Notes under the pieces: generated by a model | The model's database searches: none | What the model saw: only the letters and a program-made list of their open reading frames with translations | What the model was told of the DNA's origin: nothing | Shown here: piece by piece, positions 12,080 to 24,034 of the stretch | Numbering within the stretch: the stretch's first letter is position 1 | Layout: each line of letters begins with the position of its first letter | Source: Vespula vulgaris | Taxonomy: Eukaryota > Arthropoda > Insecta > Hymenoptera > Vespidae | DNA length: 64,000 bases | Reading direction: 5' to 3' | NCBI RefSeq assembly: GCF_905475345.1 | Contig: NC_066596.1 | Coordinates: 186,001 to 250,000 of the forward strand | Program-made: the position numbers and the translations under genes

Positions 12080-13280
12080 TATTACTGTATTTATTCCATG
12101 GCTTTTCTCGATATCCATTATTACTTCCTCATTCGTCTGGTAGTAATTGATCTTCTTCCGATAGCATCTATTAAGATTCGATTGTTCTGTTACGACCGAT
12201 GCTCGTCTACAATCAACGCTCTGGAGCTCATTACTCCAACCAAGTCTGGTTTCTTCGGACCGAACCATGGATCCCAATATGACCACAGTCGGCCCCACAA
12301 TATAATATTGTGAAGTCGCGTCTTTGCATATCCCTTGCGATGCCCGAAACTACGATGTTATACTTCTTGATACGCTCCTTGTGGATATAATGGCATTGTT
12401 GCAATACGTGATGCATAATTTCCTTTGCGAGACATTCGCATGGTTAGCACTTGTCACGAGCATGCTTTCTGAGATTCTTAATTGTGTCAATTGATGAGAA
12501 AATTGATGAGACCCGTTAGGAATCGAGATCCATCAATGTTATGTGGATCTTGGGGCTACTCTATCAACTGTGTTATGCAGGCCAGTTTTCCATCTACGCA
12601 TAAGCTCTTTGGTGTTTTCTATTCTTCGTTCATGCTTAATCTTCATCTAATCTTCGTTCGAGCTTATTCAGTTAGCTGATGGTCATATTCTCCAGAACAA
12701 GTTGGTAGAGTTGAGAAACGATCACGTGCCGCAGCGCAAATAGACTTTGTTGGATCTTCAGCGAAAATACTTTGTCCCATGACGAATGTAGGTTTCTGCT
12801 TAATCTTTTCTATCGCCAAGAATTTGACGCCAACGTATGTCCACTTTTTCTCCTTGTTGACAATTGGAAGCATATTTGAACTTAGTGTTAATGACGATCT
12901 ATGTAGATATGGCGTTTTCTTTTTTTTTCCTAATGGCAATAATCTCTAGAGTATAGCTTTTAGTTGAGTTAATTTCAAGCCCGCACTGATGTAAGTATAT
13001 CGTGGCTTAAGCCACTGTTCCTAATCAAGGCGAATAGAAGAAAGTCATCAGGCGAAAGCAGCGCCGTTAATAGTTCAATTGCTGATCCTTGCGCCAATAT
13101 CCTTTGGAAATTGTTGGAGCAGGTAGTACATAAAGTTAAAGAAAGGAGATAATAATGGATAACAGCTCCTTGACAAACTCCTCGCGATGAATAAAAGGCT
13201 TTTCATTAGTAATGATCCGCGACAGGAAATATCATGGGAGATTACGTCGCAGACCTTACTGATGCTATTCACACCAATCG
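12080..13280 (-). pseudogene. R2-type LINE remnant: RT end, Cys-rich finger and restriction-like endonuclease
   Basis: The domain order on the minus strand is that of LINEs with a C-terminal restriction-like endonuclease. Near 13190-13165 is 'SRGVCQG', the RT motif usually R-G-x-x-Q-G. Near 13056-13035 is a catalytic F-A-D-D box split by one inserted base, followed by 'FLLFA'. About 12985-12820 gives 'CGLEINSTKSYTLEI' and 'EKKWTYVGVKF', matching the thumb region of R2-like proteins. About 12452-12350 has 'CECLAKEIMHHVLQQCHYIH' and then 'ERIKKYN', the CCHC finger and its usual T-H-x-x-R-I-x-R-H continuation. About 12262-12200 has 'KKPDLVG' and then 'IVD', the PD...D core of the endonuclease. 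Stops and frameshifts are many. Whether it is R2, R4/Dong or NeSL cannot be decided by eye. Confidence 0.85.
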
Positions 13281-15330
13281 ATATTTTTTTTATGATAGTG
13301 AAGGATACTTTTTCGATACTTCAAAGATCCTTTGACTGTCACCAAATTCCATCCTTCTTGTTAGTCCGGAAGTAAGAACTTTTTGCAGGTCTCTTGTTGT
13401 GACCGATAAGTGGTCTAAGAAATCGCTTCTTCAAAAAAGATCGAGTTTTTCTTCGGATGATGATAGCAGGTAATAAATACCATAATTCACTGGGACATAT
13501 GCATACAGCAAAAAGTTATAGATTTGTTTAGTGTGTGTCAATGGTACCAATAGAAGCTGGCGCATACTAATTCTATCTGACTGTCTTAGCAGATGGTAGT
13601 GTTGCGCATATATTCAATTTGATAAATGGGTTTCAAATTCCACTCAATTATTTTCTTACTTGTTGGTATTGCGTTCTCCTGATCGAGGATGTTGTTATAA
13701 CTACAATCCAACAAAACTCTATGAATGCATGTGGAGAACATAGCTAATTTTGAAGAGTATTCTGGTAATATATGCCTTTTATTCCGTTTTCACAGATTCT
13801 AAGTTTTCGCGTATTTCTTTCTCCGCTTCTATTTCCTAGTTTTTCTTCCAAACTGTTGGAGTTGAAGTACCTGATAGGAGAAGATTCCTGATAGTTAGAA
13901 CACTTTCGAAGATACAGTTAATTGCTGCAAGGTGACATCTTTGTTGAACGCCTTTGCTTGATTACAAATTTCTTGAAATTTATGCGACGCAATGATTTTC
14001 GTATTCATTTGTAGAAGACTAACGATGTATTCCAGAAAAATGTTATTCAAGGTAATTTCATGTTCGAGGCAGTGGTATCAAATATTGCATGCTCTTTCTC
14101 GGGCAATGCTTTCCATTACCACGATTTGGACAATCTTTATATTCCTTTTCAATTTTCCTCCATGTTAATGAAATTTCCATCATTTAGTTGATATTAAAGC
14201 CGTTATTCATGATTATAGTGTAATCTTATCTGAATTTAGGTAGATTCTTGCAATTCAGCATTTCAGTATTATCTTTATTGTGGTGTGTACTACGACCTTG
14301 TCCCATGTACCGTACAAAACAAAATAAATAGCATAGAAGCACATGCTATCTGTGCTTATTGTTTCAATCAAAATAATTAGCCTTATGATCAGACTATTTA
14401 ATTTCAACCCATCGATTATTAGCCCTCCACATTCCAAATATATTTGTTCGTTCTGATGCATCTGAACACTGTTCTCTACTGACATCGAGAAGGTAATTAT
14501 GTTTGCCATTGTATACAATTAAATAAAAGTGCATACCACAGTAATACACTATACACGAAACTTTAACCTTGTGTCGAATAACTTTCATATAGACTTATTC
14601 CGATAACTGTAATAATTCGATATATGATTATGTTAATATTCAAAGCAGCCAGATCACAATCCTCCGTTCCAAGGAGAAAGATAGTTATGCGATGTAAATG
14701 TTCCCCATTGCAGTCAAACCCAATGAGGCTTTGTACGGGAGAGAAAGCCTAAGCTGAGAATTTGATGATAATAAAAACTAATGTTATTTGGAATAACGCT
14801 TATATTCTAATACTCGCTAGATATTTTTATCTAGAAATTTTTAATTTGTGTAAATTTTTAATAAACTATCTTCTATACGAAAAACATTCGAAGAACTTGA
14901 TTTAATCAGCATTATTACAATATGCTCTATTTAAATTAGATGGGATCGAAAAAAATGTAGCTAAATGGATCTGCAAAGATTTAATGTGCGTGCTTCATGG
15001 AAACGACTATAATAAAGATAATAACTTGGGCAAGTAGATAGCGAGGATAAAGACAATTCCTCTGTGGAAAGTTTTGCTACAAGACATAACAATGAATGAA
15101 CAACAAACAGGGTACAGAAATGAACTCACGAATTATTCAAACCGGCATGATTTCTCATAATCATTTCGTGATGTTGAAGATTCAGATCATTCGATTGAAA
15201 CGATACATATCCTCTGAAGATATCACAATTTTATTCAAGTGTAATAAAATCCAGAAATTAATATTTGCTAAACGACCCTTAAAAGAATTCACCAATATGT
15301 ATATTCAAAGTAAAGATATAAAATGGTGGA
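13281..15330. other. Unassigned region upstream of the R2-type remnant
   Basis: The RT fingers of the R2-type element should lie here on the minus strand. Short open frames do occur (for example about 13760-13660), but I could not match them to RT motifs with confidence. The stretch 14250-15330 shows no recognisable content apart from short open frames. Confidence 0.4.
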
Positions 15331-15339
15331 CAGAACTAA

Positions 15340-15940
15340 AGTTATTTTAACGGCCGAAGAAAATAAATTGAGGAAGGCAGTATATTTATAATTCTTAAAA
15401 CAACGTACATTTTAACAACTAAAGATAATAAATTGAAAGAAGTGGTATATTTATGGTTCTTACAGTAACATACCGTTAATACGCCAATTAGTAGACTTCT
15501 TTTGTATGATAAGGAGTTACAAATAAACTCAAGGTAGAAAAAAACATTAATTTCAGAGCCAATAATGCTCCGATGACAAAATTTTAAAAACCATAGTTTA
15601 ATATTTAGAGAGAAAAATGGTCAGTAGACATAAAAAAAAACAGAAAACTTCAAAAAGTATATTCGGTATATAATATATCAAGAGGAAAATGCAGATAACT
15701 GATGAAAATCACAAAGGATTGTGAAAATAAAATGATAATGAAGTAATATCTGAAGTTATAGAGAATAAATCTACATTAATAATGCAAGTACAAGGTGAGA
15801 ATAACGAATAAGATAGCAACAAAGATAAAAAAATCTGCTGTTGCAAATGCATTAGCTGATGCATTGAAGAGTATAAATAACATAAAATGGTTTAAAGCAT
15901 AATAAGAAGTAGACATGGAAAATATGAAGTCTTCATAACG
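15340..15940 (+). pseudogene. pogo/Tigger-like DNA transposon remnant with internal deletion
   Basis: Plus-strand frames give 'NKLKEVVYLWFLQ' followed by 'NTPISRLLLYDKELQIN' (15430-15530). This matches the second helix-turn-helix of pogo/Tigger and CENP-B-like proteins (typically E-A-V-Y-x-W-F-x-Q ... P-I-S-G-P-L-L-x-x-K-A-x-x-L-N). A following stretch near 15560-15640 has the remains of the next conserved segment. Near 15820-15900, 'KKSAVANALADALKSI' resembles the C-terminal helical segment of such transposases. The DDE core that should lie between is missing, so this is an internally deleted, dead copy. A helix segment is duplicated in tandem (15347-15478). Family assignment is from motif memory. 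Confidence 0.6.
15347..15478 (+). repeat. Two-copy tandem duplication of about 65 bp
   Basis: Two adjacent copies share 'aataaattga', 'tatatttat' and 'ttctta' at a spacing of 65 bases, inside the pogo/Tigger-like remnant. Because 65 is not a multiple of three, the copies read in different frames. Confidence 0.7.
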
Positions 15941-16742
15941 TTAAAAATTTGATTGTTATGAAATGTTTAAATACATTAGATTAATAATAATAAATATACG
16001 TTATTAATTTATACAATAAATATTTTTTGTCATACTTGCAAGTTATTACAGATATAATATATAATTTTATCTAGCTACGCTAAATCTGTTCATCACCTTT
16101 TGCTTGAAGCATGTATAACTTCAGCAACAGATATGGATAAAATATAAACTAAGAAACGCTGTCCTCACCATATGTCTATCATATCAGTGTATAAGTTGTA
16201 TTAATAGACTGTGAACTCACACTTTTCAGTTTCTCATATGTATATCTTCTTTTGATGTACATCTCACAATGATCCGTGCTAAATACGACGTTGGTACGCA
16301 TTTGTTTCAGATTAAATGCATTGAAAATAATAAATGTAATCGACACGTAAGAATTAGTGTATAAATTTGAAACAAAAATAAGATTTTGTCGAATGTTTTC
16401 TTAAAGATAACTACTGTATATTTATATATTATATTATTTTAATACGAATTAAAACATGAGTTCATTTCCACATTATCTATGAGGTAGAACTCTCAGCATT
16501 TTTTTTCTACATGGTTTCCCCTATATAACTAGTCCAGTTTATACTACTTTAACTACTACTACTACTAATAATAATAATAAGAAAAACATACTTAAATATA
16601 ACATATATATATTTAAACAATATGAAAATAAATGCACTACGATTCTAAGGTAGTAAGACAAAGAGAAGTGATACGGATGAAAATAAAATAAATGTTTCGT
16701 ACTTATAGGTCATTTGTATCTATCGATGGAATATGATTGTAC
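15941..16742. other. AT-rich spacer
   Basis: No gene was recognised. It contains a short run of ACT/AAT trinucleotides near 16545-16580. Confidence 0.55.
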
Positions 16743-17899
16743 CATGTGTCGAAATTGTCAAGTTTGTTGAGAGTTTGTGCGATAAACCATGACATAAAAT
16801 GACACATTTTTCCTTCTTTTGTTATCATAAATTATCATTATCATATGTGTGTGCATACTATAAGTATATTCTTCTATTCTTTCTTCTTATTGCTATTGTT
16901 ATTACTATATTATTATATTACATATTATTATTAGAGTAATAATAATAGTAATAATAATAATATTTACTGAACTTCTACAAAAGAAACCATAACAAAATAA
17001 TGCTAGGAGAAAAATCTCGTAGATAATATGGAAACGAACTCGTATTTTGATCTTTATTAAAAATAATAGATAATATATACGTTCACTAATTATTAATTTT
17101 GAAAAAATAATCAACAAATATGTATATTTTATATGGATTTCTCATAAAACAAAATTATATTGTTGCTGCGTCCTATGTAACACAGAGCACCGCGAAATTT
17201 ATATAATATAAATATAAATTTAACAATATTTTGAAAATTCCGATCTATTGACATAAACGATTCGACACATATTTCCTCATTTTTGCCATACATTCATTTC
17301 TCCAAAGCTCATTAAAGTAATTGAGTGAGTTATCCTTTGTATGAGCATTTTTTCGCGTTTGGAAATGTTCAAAAAATCTGAACATCAAGTATTTACGAAC
17401 ACACACAGGCAATCGCTACTTCACGGAACAAACATACACCATTTAAGCGTGATATGAAAATCAGTAGTAGGGGAAAGAATTTCTTCTCCTTCGCTACTAA
17501 TTTCAAGTAGCGCCACCTTACTGTTATGAGTACTAAACCTTATTTTTGCGAAAAACGTTGAAAATAGCATTTACGCCATGAAGCGAAACAGGCGTAATTC
17601 TTGATTGATTTTGATAAACAAAGTTTCAGTTTAAAGACGAAGAAACGTTTAATCTATTAATTCTATTTTACGAATTTTTGAAAAAGCGTTAAATTTGTGA
17701 ATAAACTTCTCGAAAAAATACTATTTTTTAAAACGATTTTTTTCGAAGAAAATAAAGTTTTTTCAAGGATTTGAAAAATAGGATTAATAGATTAAACTTT
17801 CGTTTTTAAAATGAGATCTTGTTTATCAAAATCGTTCAAAAATTATGCTGGTTCTGATGGCGTAAACCATTATAAAACCAGAGGTGATGAACAGCCTTA
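16743..17899. repeat. Long dispersed repeat, copy 2 (partner 28-1296)
   Basis: Direct repeat of the window start, about 16.7 kb downstream, with the same order of landmarks. It starts at 'atgtgtcgaaatt' and ends at 'accagaggtgatgaa'. This copy has about 125 extra bases near 17343-17470 and lacks the 465-735 insertion of copy 1. Both copies end at the same point, so that point is probably a true element end. No gypsy sequence follows this copy, unlike copy 1. Confidence 0.8.
17569..17867. repeat. Foldback element copy 2
   Basis: The left arm contains 'gtttaatctattaattctat' and the right arm contains 'ggattaatagattaaacttt', which pair as an inverted repeat around a centre near 17720. The outer ends are 'atttacgcc' and 'ggcgtaaa'. 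It corresponds to copy 1 at 967-1262. Confidence 0.8.
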
Positions 17900-18293
17900 A
17901 AGTAAGTTTGTTTATATATATTATCTAATTTAACGAAAGAAATTCCGTACATATACAGAATATATAATAACAAAATCCTTATTTCACCTTGTATGAAAAC
18001 GGATGAGAAATTATATGAAAATTAATATCGATTATACAAATGAGAAGCAACAGCAATAAAAGAGAAAATTAGTGGACTCCTATTGTCCGACTAATCCAGT
18101 TATCCGACACATTTTGATTCCATCTGATTATATCAGATAAATAGAATTTACTGTACACTCTTATTCAGTTTACTGTACACTGTATGTGAGTGTATGTACA
18201 TAAAAATGAAAAGATAATAAAAAACATATACAGATACACACAGATACTTCGAATTGTGAAAACATGAATTTATTTCTACAGTATCTAATGCTA

Positions 18294-18294
<1 letters not shown>

Positions 18295-18372
<78 letters not shown>
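18295..18372. repeat. (ATT)26 trinucleotide microsatellite
   Basis: Twenty-six uninterrupted ATT units. Read on the minus strand in one frame they give a run of Asn codons, which is not evidence of a real protein. Confidence 0.97.
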
Positions 18373-21189
18373 GTAGAGTATATAAAAAGTAAGTAATATA
18401 CGTGATATAAAAAAAAAATAGATTTTGAGAACGCATATAAAATAAATGAAAGATGTGCATGTGGCTAGAATGTATGTGTGCAAATGAATGCAAAATGAAA
18501 TAATGTGAGAAGACCAATAATCTTTGTTTAAGAATAGATTTAGTAAGAGCTAACCAATCAAATGAATCAAATGAATTTTCCACCTAATCACTTTACTTTC
18601 TCACTTCAAACCGTGACAATTAATGAGATAATAATAAACGAAAATATATTGTACTAATTGCAAACTTTGAAAAATCATTCCTTAATATAAATTTCTGAAT
18701 CGATCATCCTTCGAAGAACATATTCAATTACGCATCTTGAGATTGAATATATTCTACATGTAACAATTATTGATTATTATATGGACAAAAAAAAATGTTA
18801 ATTACCTGTAGGTATCCATTTCATACAAAACGACTTTAACAACATCGGCAATGAGACGATAAGGACCTACATACAGAGCATCATCTTATAGACATTTCAT
18901 CGTCCAATGAAGCACTTTTAGCCTTTATCTTAGAAAACTGAAATTATAAAGAAAATGTGAACTTTGTAAATGTAAATGTAATTTTAATTTCCTTAATTAG
19001 ATAGTTATATAGTGATAGCCAAAATAGAGTAAATCAATATTATTTAATTTAAATCATAACGAAATAATATTTGCATAGCTATAAAATATGCACAAACTTT
19101 TCTGTATCATGGTATAATTAGTTTAAAAATTTTTTTTGATCTTATCACACATGAAATTTTCTACCTTGTTACTATTGACTTTATGAGAATAGTTATATTG
19201 GCTTTCTGAAATATTAGGTATACGTGGCAAAATGTATACATATGCATATATATGTGTATGACACAAAAATAAAAATTTGAAATTGACTTACCATAAAGGA
19301 ATAGAGCATTATTCCACACTTGGAAAAATAAAGTGTATGAAACCATTTTAATTTATCATTCTAATTTATTATCATCATCACTATTACTTGTTATAGAATA
19401 ACTCTGGAAGAAAAATTACAAAAATAAAATAAAATATAGAAGCATTTTTCAAAAATAAAACGAATATTTTTATTTATCCAGCCAATGTTCCATCTTTTAA
19501 AACTAGATTAAAAAATCTAAACATTATTTTACAAGTCAAAGTACAACAGTCTACTTTTATTTTCATTCCAACATCAAACTAGTTTTGCAAAGTTAAACAG
19601 AAAATGAAACAATCCATAAAGAGAAGATGAACTCAGCAACATAATAATACATTTTTAAATCAATTTTTTTCTTTTTGTATATAAATGATCTAATGAGTTC
19701 CTAAATACTAACAATTGAGCTATTCTGAAATATTAAATATAACTAACTATCATTGATATTATTCAGAAATAAAGAAAAAATTAATTTTTTAATGCGAATA
19801 TTTTACACAATATCTTTTACATCTTTTTTACAATTTACAAAAACAATTGCACAAATTATTTATTTTATGAAATATTTATTAAATGTTGTCTTACCTGCTA
19901 AATGATATAAATGTAAGAATAAAAATGATGAACATGATACTTCCACTCTTTTCTGTTTTTTTCTACCAAATCTAAATGATCTATTAAAATGATTTATTTG
20001 ATTGTTTTTCAAAAGTGAATATACATCAGTTTTTTGTAACATTTTTTTATATTCAAAGAGAAAAGTATTAAATATCCATTTGAAACACAAATATTATTTG
20101 TATTTTGTAAATAAAATTAATCAATAAAAATAATTACTAAAAATAATTAATACTACTGAAAGAGAATTCAATAATGCAATAGAAATATGATTATTAATTT
20201 CTTAAAATTATTGTACTTACAAAATTATTTATATACTGCATCATATTCTGATCAGGCCCTTTCCTTAGAAGCTTTCCTAGAACTATTTGTATAAAACTGA
20301 TTTTATTAGTAAACTAATTATTTCTTAGAAGTTATTTTCAGTTATTTCTTTAATAAATGATAGAGTATAATATATTATAAACATTTATTATAAATTCTTG
20401 ACACAAATATTCGCTTGAATTTTATTTAAAAGAATTCTTTAATAAAGTTCAATTTGCAATACAAAAAAAAATAAAAGTAAAGTATTACGTTTAATAAAGT
20501 ATTCGCAATTTCATAAGATAGTTTTTTTGCTATCTAAACTAATCACATCACGATACTTTGAGATACGACTCGCTAATGATTTCCTCTGTGACTGCAACAC
20601 TTTTATTACTCCCTTGTTTGTTTGCACGCATGCGTAAATCTTCCTATCCTTAAATCTATCCACTAATAGCGGCTTATTCAATTTGAAATTACTTTCTCTC
20701 AAAACTTATTATACTAATTACAAATTACATGAGAATACACTGCACGTGATCAAATCGCGTGTATTAAAGGAAGAAGACCAACAAATAAAGAAAAGAAAAA
20801 ACAAGAGCTATATTTATACTACAAAATAAGAGGACCCATTGATCATTTTTGCCGAACACAATTGTCGATAAATATTAGTTTAAATGATATTTAAATAAAA
20901 AATTTAGATATTATTTATACCTTATCTAATTATTTTAATAAATTTATTGTTTCATTATTATTAATAATCAATAAATATTAGTCTAAATAATATTCTGTTT
21001 CTTATTTATATAATATTAATAGCTAAATTTACTATTCAATTATTATTTGATTTTATTGTTAGTATTATACTCATATTTATAAAAGTAATTTACTAATTTA
21101 CTTTCACTAGTATACTTTTCAAAATATATTCAAAATATTATATCTAATATTATTATTATATAGTAAGTATAGTATTATTATATAGTATA

Positions 21190-21293
21190 CACATACACAC
21201 ACACACATACAGAGAGAGAGAGAGCTTCATGTGTAGGTGTGTATTCACGCGCGCGCACGCGTGTGTGTACCATATATAACATACAAATATATA

Positions 21294-21332
<39 letters not shown>
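21190..21332. repeat. Compound microsatellite (CA, GA, CG and TA tracts)
   Basis: CA repeats at about 21190-21209 are followed at once by GA repeats (21211-21224), an alternating CG/CA/GT stretch (21247-21268) and a TA tract (21288-21332). The alternating purine-pyrimidine CG/CA stretch is the kind of sequence that can adopt left-handed DNA. Confidence 0.9.
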
Positions 21333-21336
<4 letters not shown>

Positions 21337-22159
21337 ATATATTTTATATTTTATATATATCATTTGTTGTAATTTTAAATACTTTATGAAATGTATTCGA
21401 TGCGAATAATATGATTAGTTTATTTGTACTTCTGTCCTCATATTGTATACAGATATTTACCTCATTATTTCTTTCTCCTTCACACGTTCGATTAGGTACT
21501 TTTTCTAACAAATTCGTCTTGTTTTGATCAACTCAAAATTCTACTGTGAAGAATACCCACTATAATAGAGGAGAAACGGTCGAATGCTGAACAATGTTTA
21601 ATTTGAGAACAAACGTCACTGCAAAATCGTTCATAGTCAAAGACTAGATAATGATATGAGAAATAATCGCACTAAATTTCTTTCAATTCGCTTCCATTAT
21701 TATTGGCATCAATTTGAGACATAGTTTTTAAAAAACAGCATTTAAAGTTTAAGATACATCTAATGTCGAATTCGACAGAGTCAACTTTAAATGGCTGTAA
21801 CTTTATTAATTTTTGATATTCCTTAATAAAAATTTCACAGAATATTCTTAAAGAATAATAGTATGGAATAAGATTTTTCAAAAATCGATTTCTTGTATTG
21901 TCTAGGTTTATGTAAGACTTTAAAAGTCACTAAACGATTGATTTGCTTGGATTTAAAAATAAAAATAATATAAAAATAGTTAGCAAGATTTTCAAAAGCA
22001 GCATGATAAAATTTGTGCATTCGACATTATTTTTGATAGAATGCATATCATATTTTTTATGATGTACATTCCATCGCAAGTAATACCTAAAAAATTCATA
22101 CCTACTTAAATAGAGAGCTTAAATTATATTAGATTAAGGTTTCTATAGACTTTGGTTAT

Positions 22160-22162
<3 letters not shown>

Positions 22163-22214
<52 letters not shown>
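22163..22214. repeat. (AT)n microsatellite
   Basis: About 26 uninterrupted AT units. Confidence 0.95.
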
Positions 22215-22219
<5 letters not shown>

Positions 22220-23049
22220 TATATATAATTGTCTGTAATATAATATTAAAGAATATTTTCAAACATTATTTAATTTTATTAAATATAAATTTACTTTACA
22301 ATGATTTTAATATTAATAATAAAGCAGGATTCTACTAATAAGTATGACTTATTAAGAATATTAATTGTAAGATTCCAAAGAATATCTACATTACATACAT
22401 GTATAATAGTATAGTTTGTATAATAGTATAGTATATATTTTGCTTGAGATGGAAAAGAAACTTCTTTTCCTTCCATAAAATTTTTTCATAGAATCTTTTT
22501 TCAATCTTTTCCATGCACATACAATATAATGATATAGTATTATCTATTAGGAAATATAATATTGATCAATTATATACTTCTTTTTAAAATAATCATTGCA
22601 TCAAGAACACAAAACGTGCAATACTTGTAAAATTTTGTCTGACATAATGAATTGAAAAGTTTCTTAACAGTAACTACTAAATGCTTTCTTTATATAATTT
22701 ACAATATTATGGTTTTTAATAAGAATGTAACGTTATTTAAATAAATGTATAAAGAAATAAGAGAGAATACATATAAAGATGTGTATGCGTGGGAAAGCAT
22801 ACGTACATGAATGTATGTGTGAAGTAATGGGCGCTAGAGTATAAAGACACAAATTTATTGAAAATAGGTATAAATGACGAATTTGATAAAAGACGATCAA
22901 AATTAATAGGTTAGTCAGTAATAATCACAAGCAAAATGTGAAAGTGCAAAAGTATTCGAAGTAAAGTATTGGTATTGTTTGCTTAAAGTAAGACGGTTGA
23001 GTAATCTCTATGTAGTTCCAAGTGTAAACTTTTAATTAAAAATACTCTC

Positions 23050-23999
23050 AGTATCGTTAAGGATTATTATATCAGCTTTCTACTAATATCAATAAAAATA
23101 TCCTATATAAATACATCATCATATTATTGAAGATAATAGAAAGATTTCTACTATTCTATAATATCTAATCTATATAAATAGCGTTGTCATTGTGACTTTG
23201 ATCAATCGACAAAAATCATCGTATATTACGCAACGACAAAGATACGAGATGCGTTGCCGTAAACACTGATATAAACTAAAATTGTCGAATACATAGTGAT
23301 AAAAATGATGACGAGGGAGAAAAGGGAGAAAGGTTATGAGAAAATGAAGACAGAAGAAACGACTAATCTAAATTCGATAAGAAGTTAAGGTGGCAGTATC
23401 ATTATAAGAAGTTTTGCGAGAAAGTATTTTTCTCAAGAGATTTTCCTCTCTTCTTAAACTTTTTCATTGTAGACTAATCAGATGCACTGGAGTCTGAAAA
23501 TATGGCAATGTATTTCTTTTAATTTCCTCGACGGGTGATATACTCTTATTGAAAAGAAAAACAAATAGAATCAAGAAGTTTCGTTCTTCGCACAATCAAT
23601 CTAATTTTTGCAAGGGAAATATATCATTTTCTGCAAAAGAGAATATATTATTTTTTTATGCTGTCTACATTATTTTATTGATTGTATTCCGTCCATTCAT
23701 CTGTCTATCCGTTTCCCATTTCGTCAATGTATTTTGTTCAAGCATTATTACTCTCGCTACATCATCGTACAGCGTGTATGTAAATGTGTGCAATTAATAT
23801 ATTAACTTTTATTGCAATAATAAAGTAAATATGTATATTTATGTATTCTGTATTTGGATTATTACAGTGTTATGTTGGGAACATAATAAAAAGAGATGTA
23901 TCAGATGAATCGAAGTAAAAAGAAAAAAATCTTTTCGGTACATTAGTCATTTTCTTTTCGTATTTCAATGATGATACAAGAGTTGAGGTATTGAAGAAG

Positions 24000-24034
<35 letters not shown>

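Larger units (their letters stand above)
17900..23049. other. AT-rich, microsatellite-rich region with no recognised gene
   Basis: About 5 kb with no identifiable protein or transposon apart from the microsatellites listed separately. The least AT-rich part is 20511-20860. There a minus-strand open frame of about 63 codons without an ATG (20702-20511) has ordinary amino-acid composition but matches nothing I know. Confidence 0.5.

Noticed and set aside
18148..18483. Open frame with a long Asn run on the minus strand
   Set aside because: It is the translation of the (ATT)26 microsatellite and flanking AT-rich DNA, with no conserved sequence.
20511..20702. Minus-strand frame of about 63 codons with balanced composition
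   Set aside because: It does not start with ATG and matches no family I know. It is mentioned in the region entry only.
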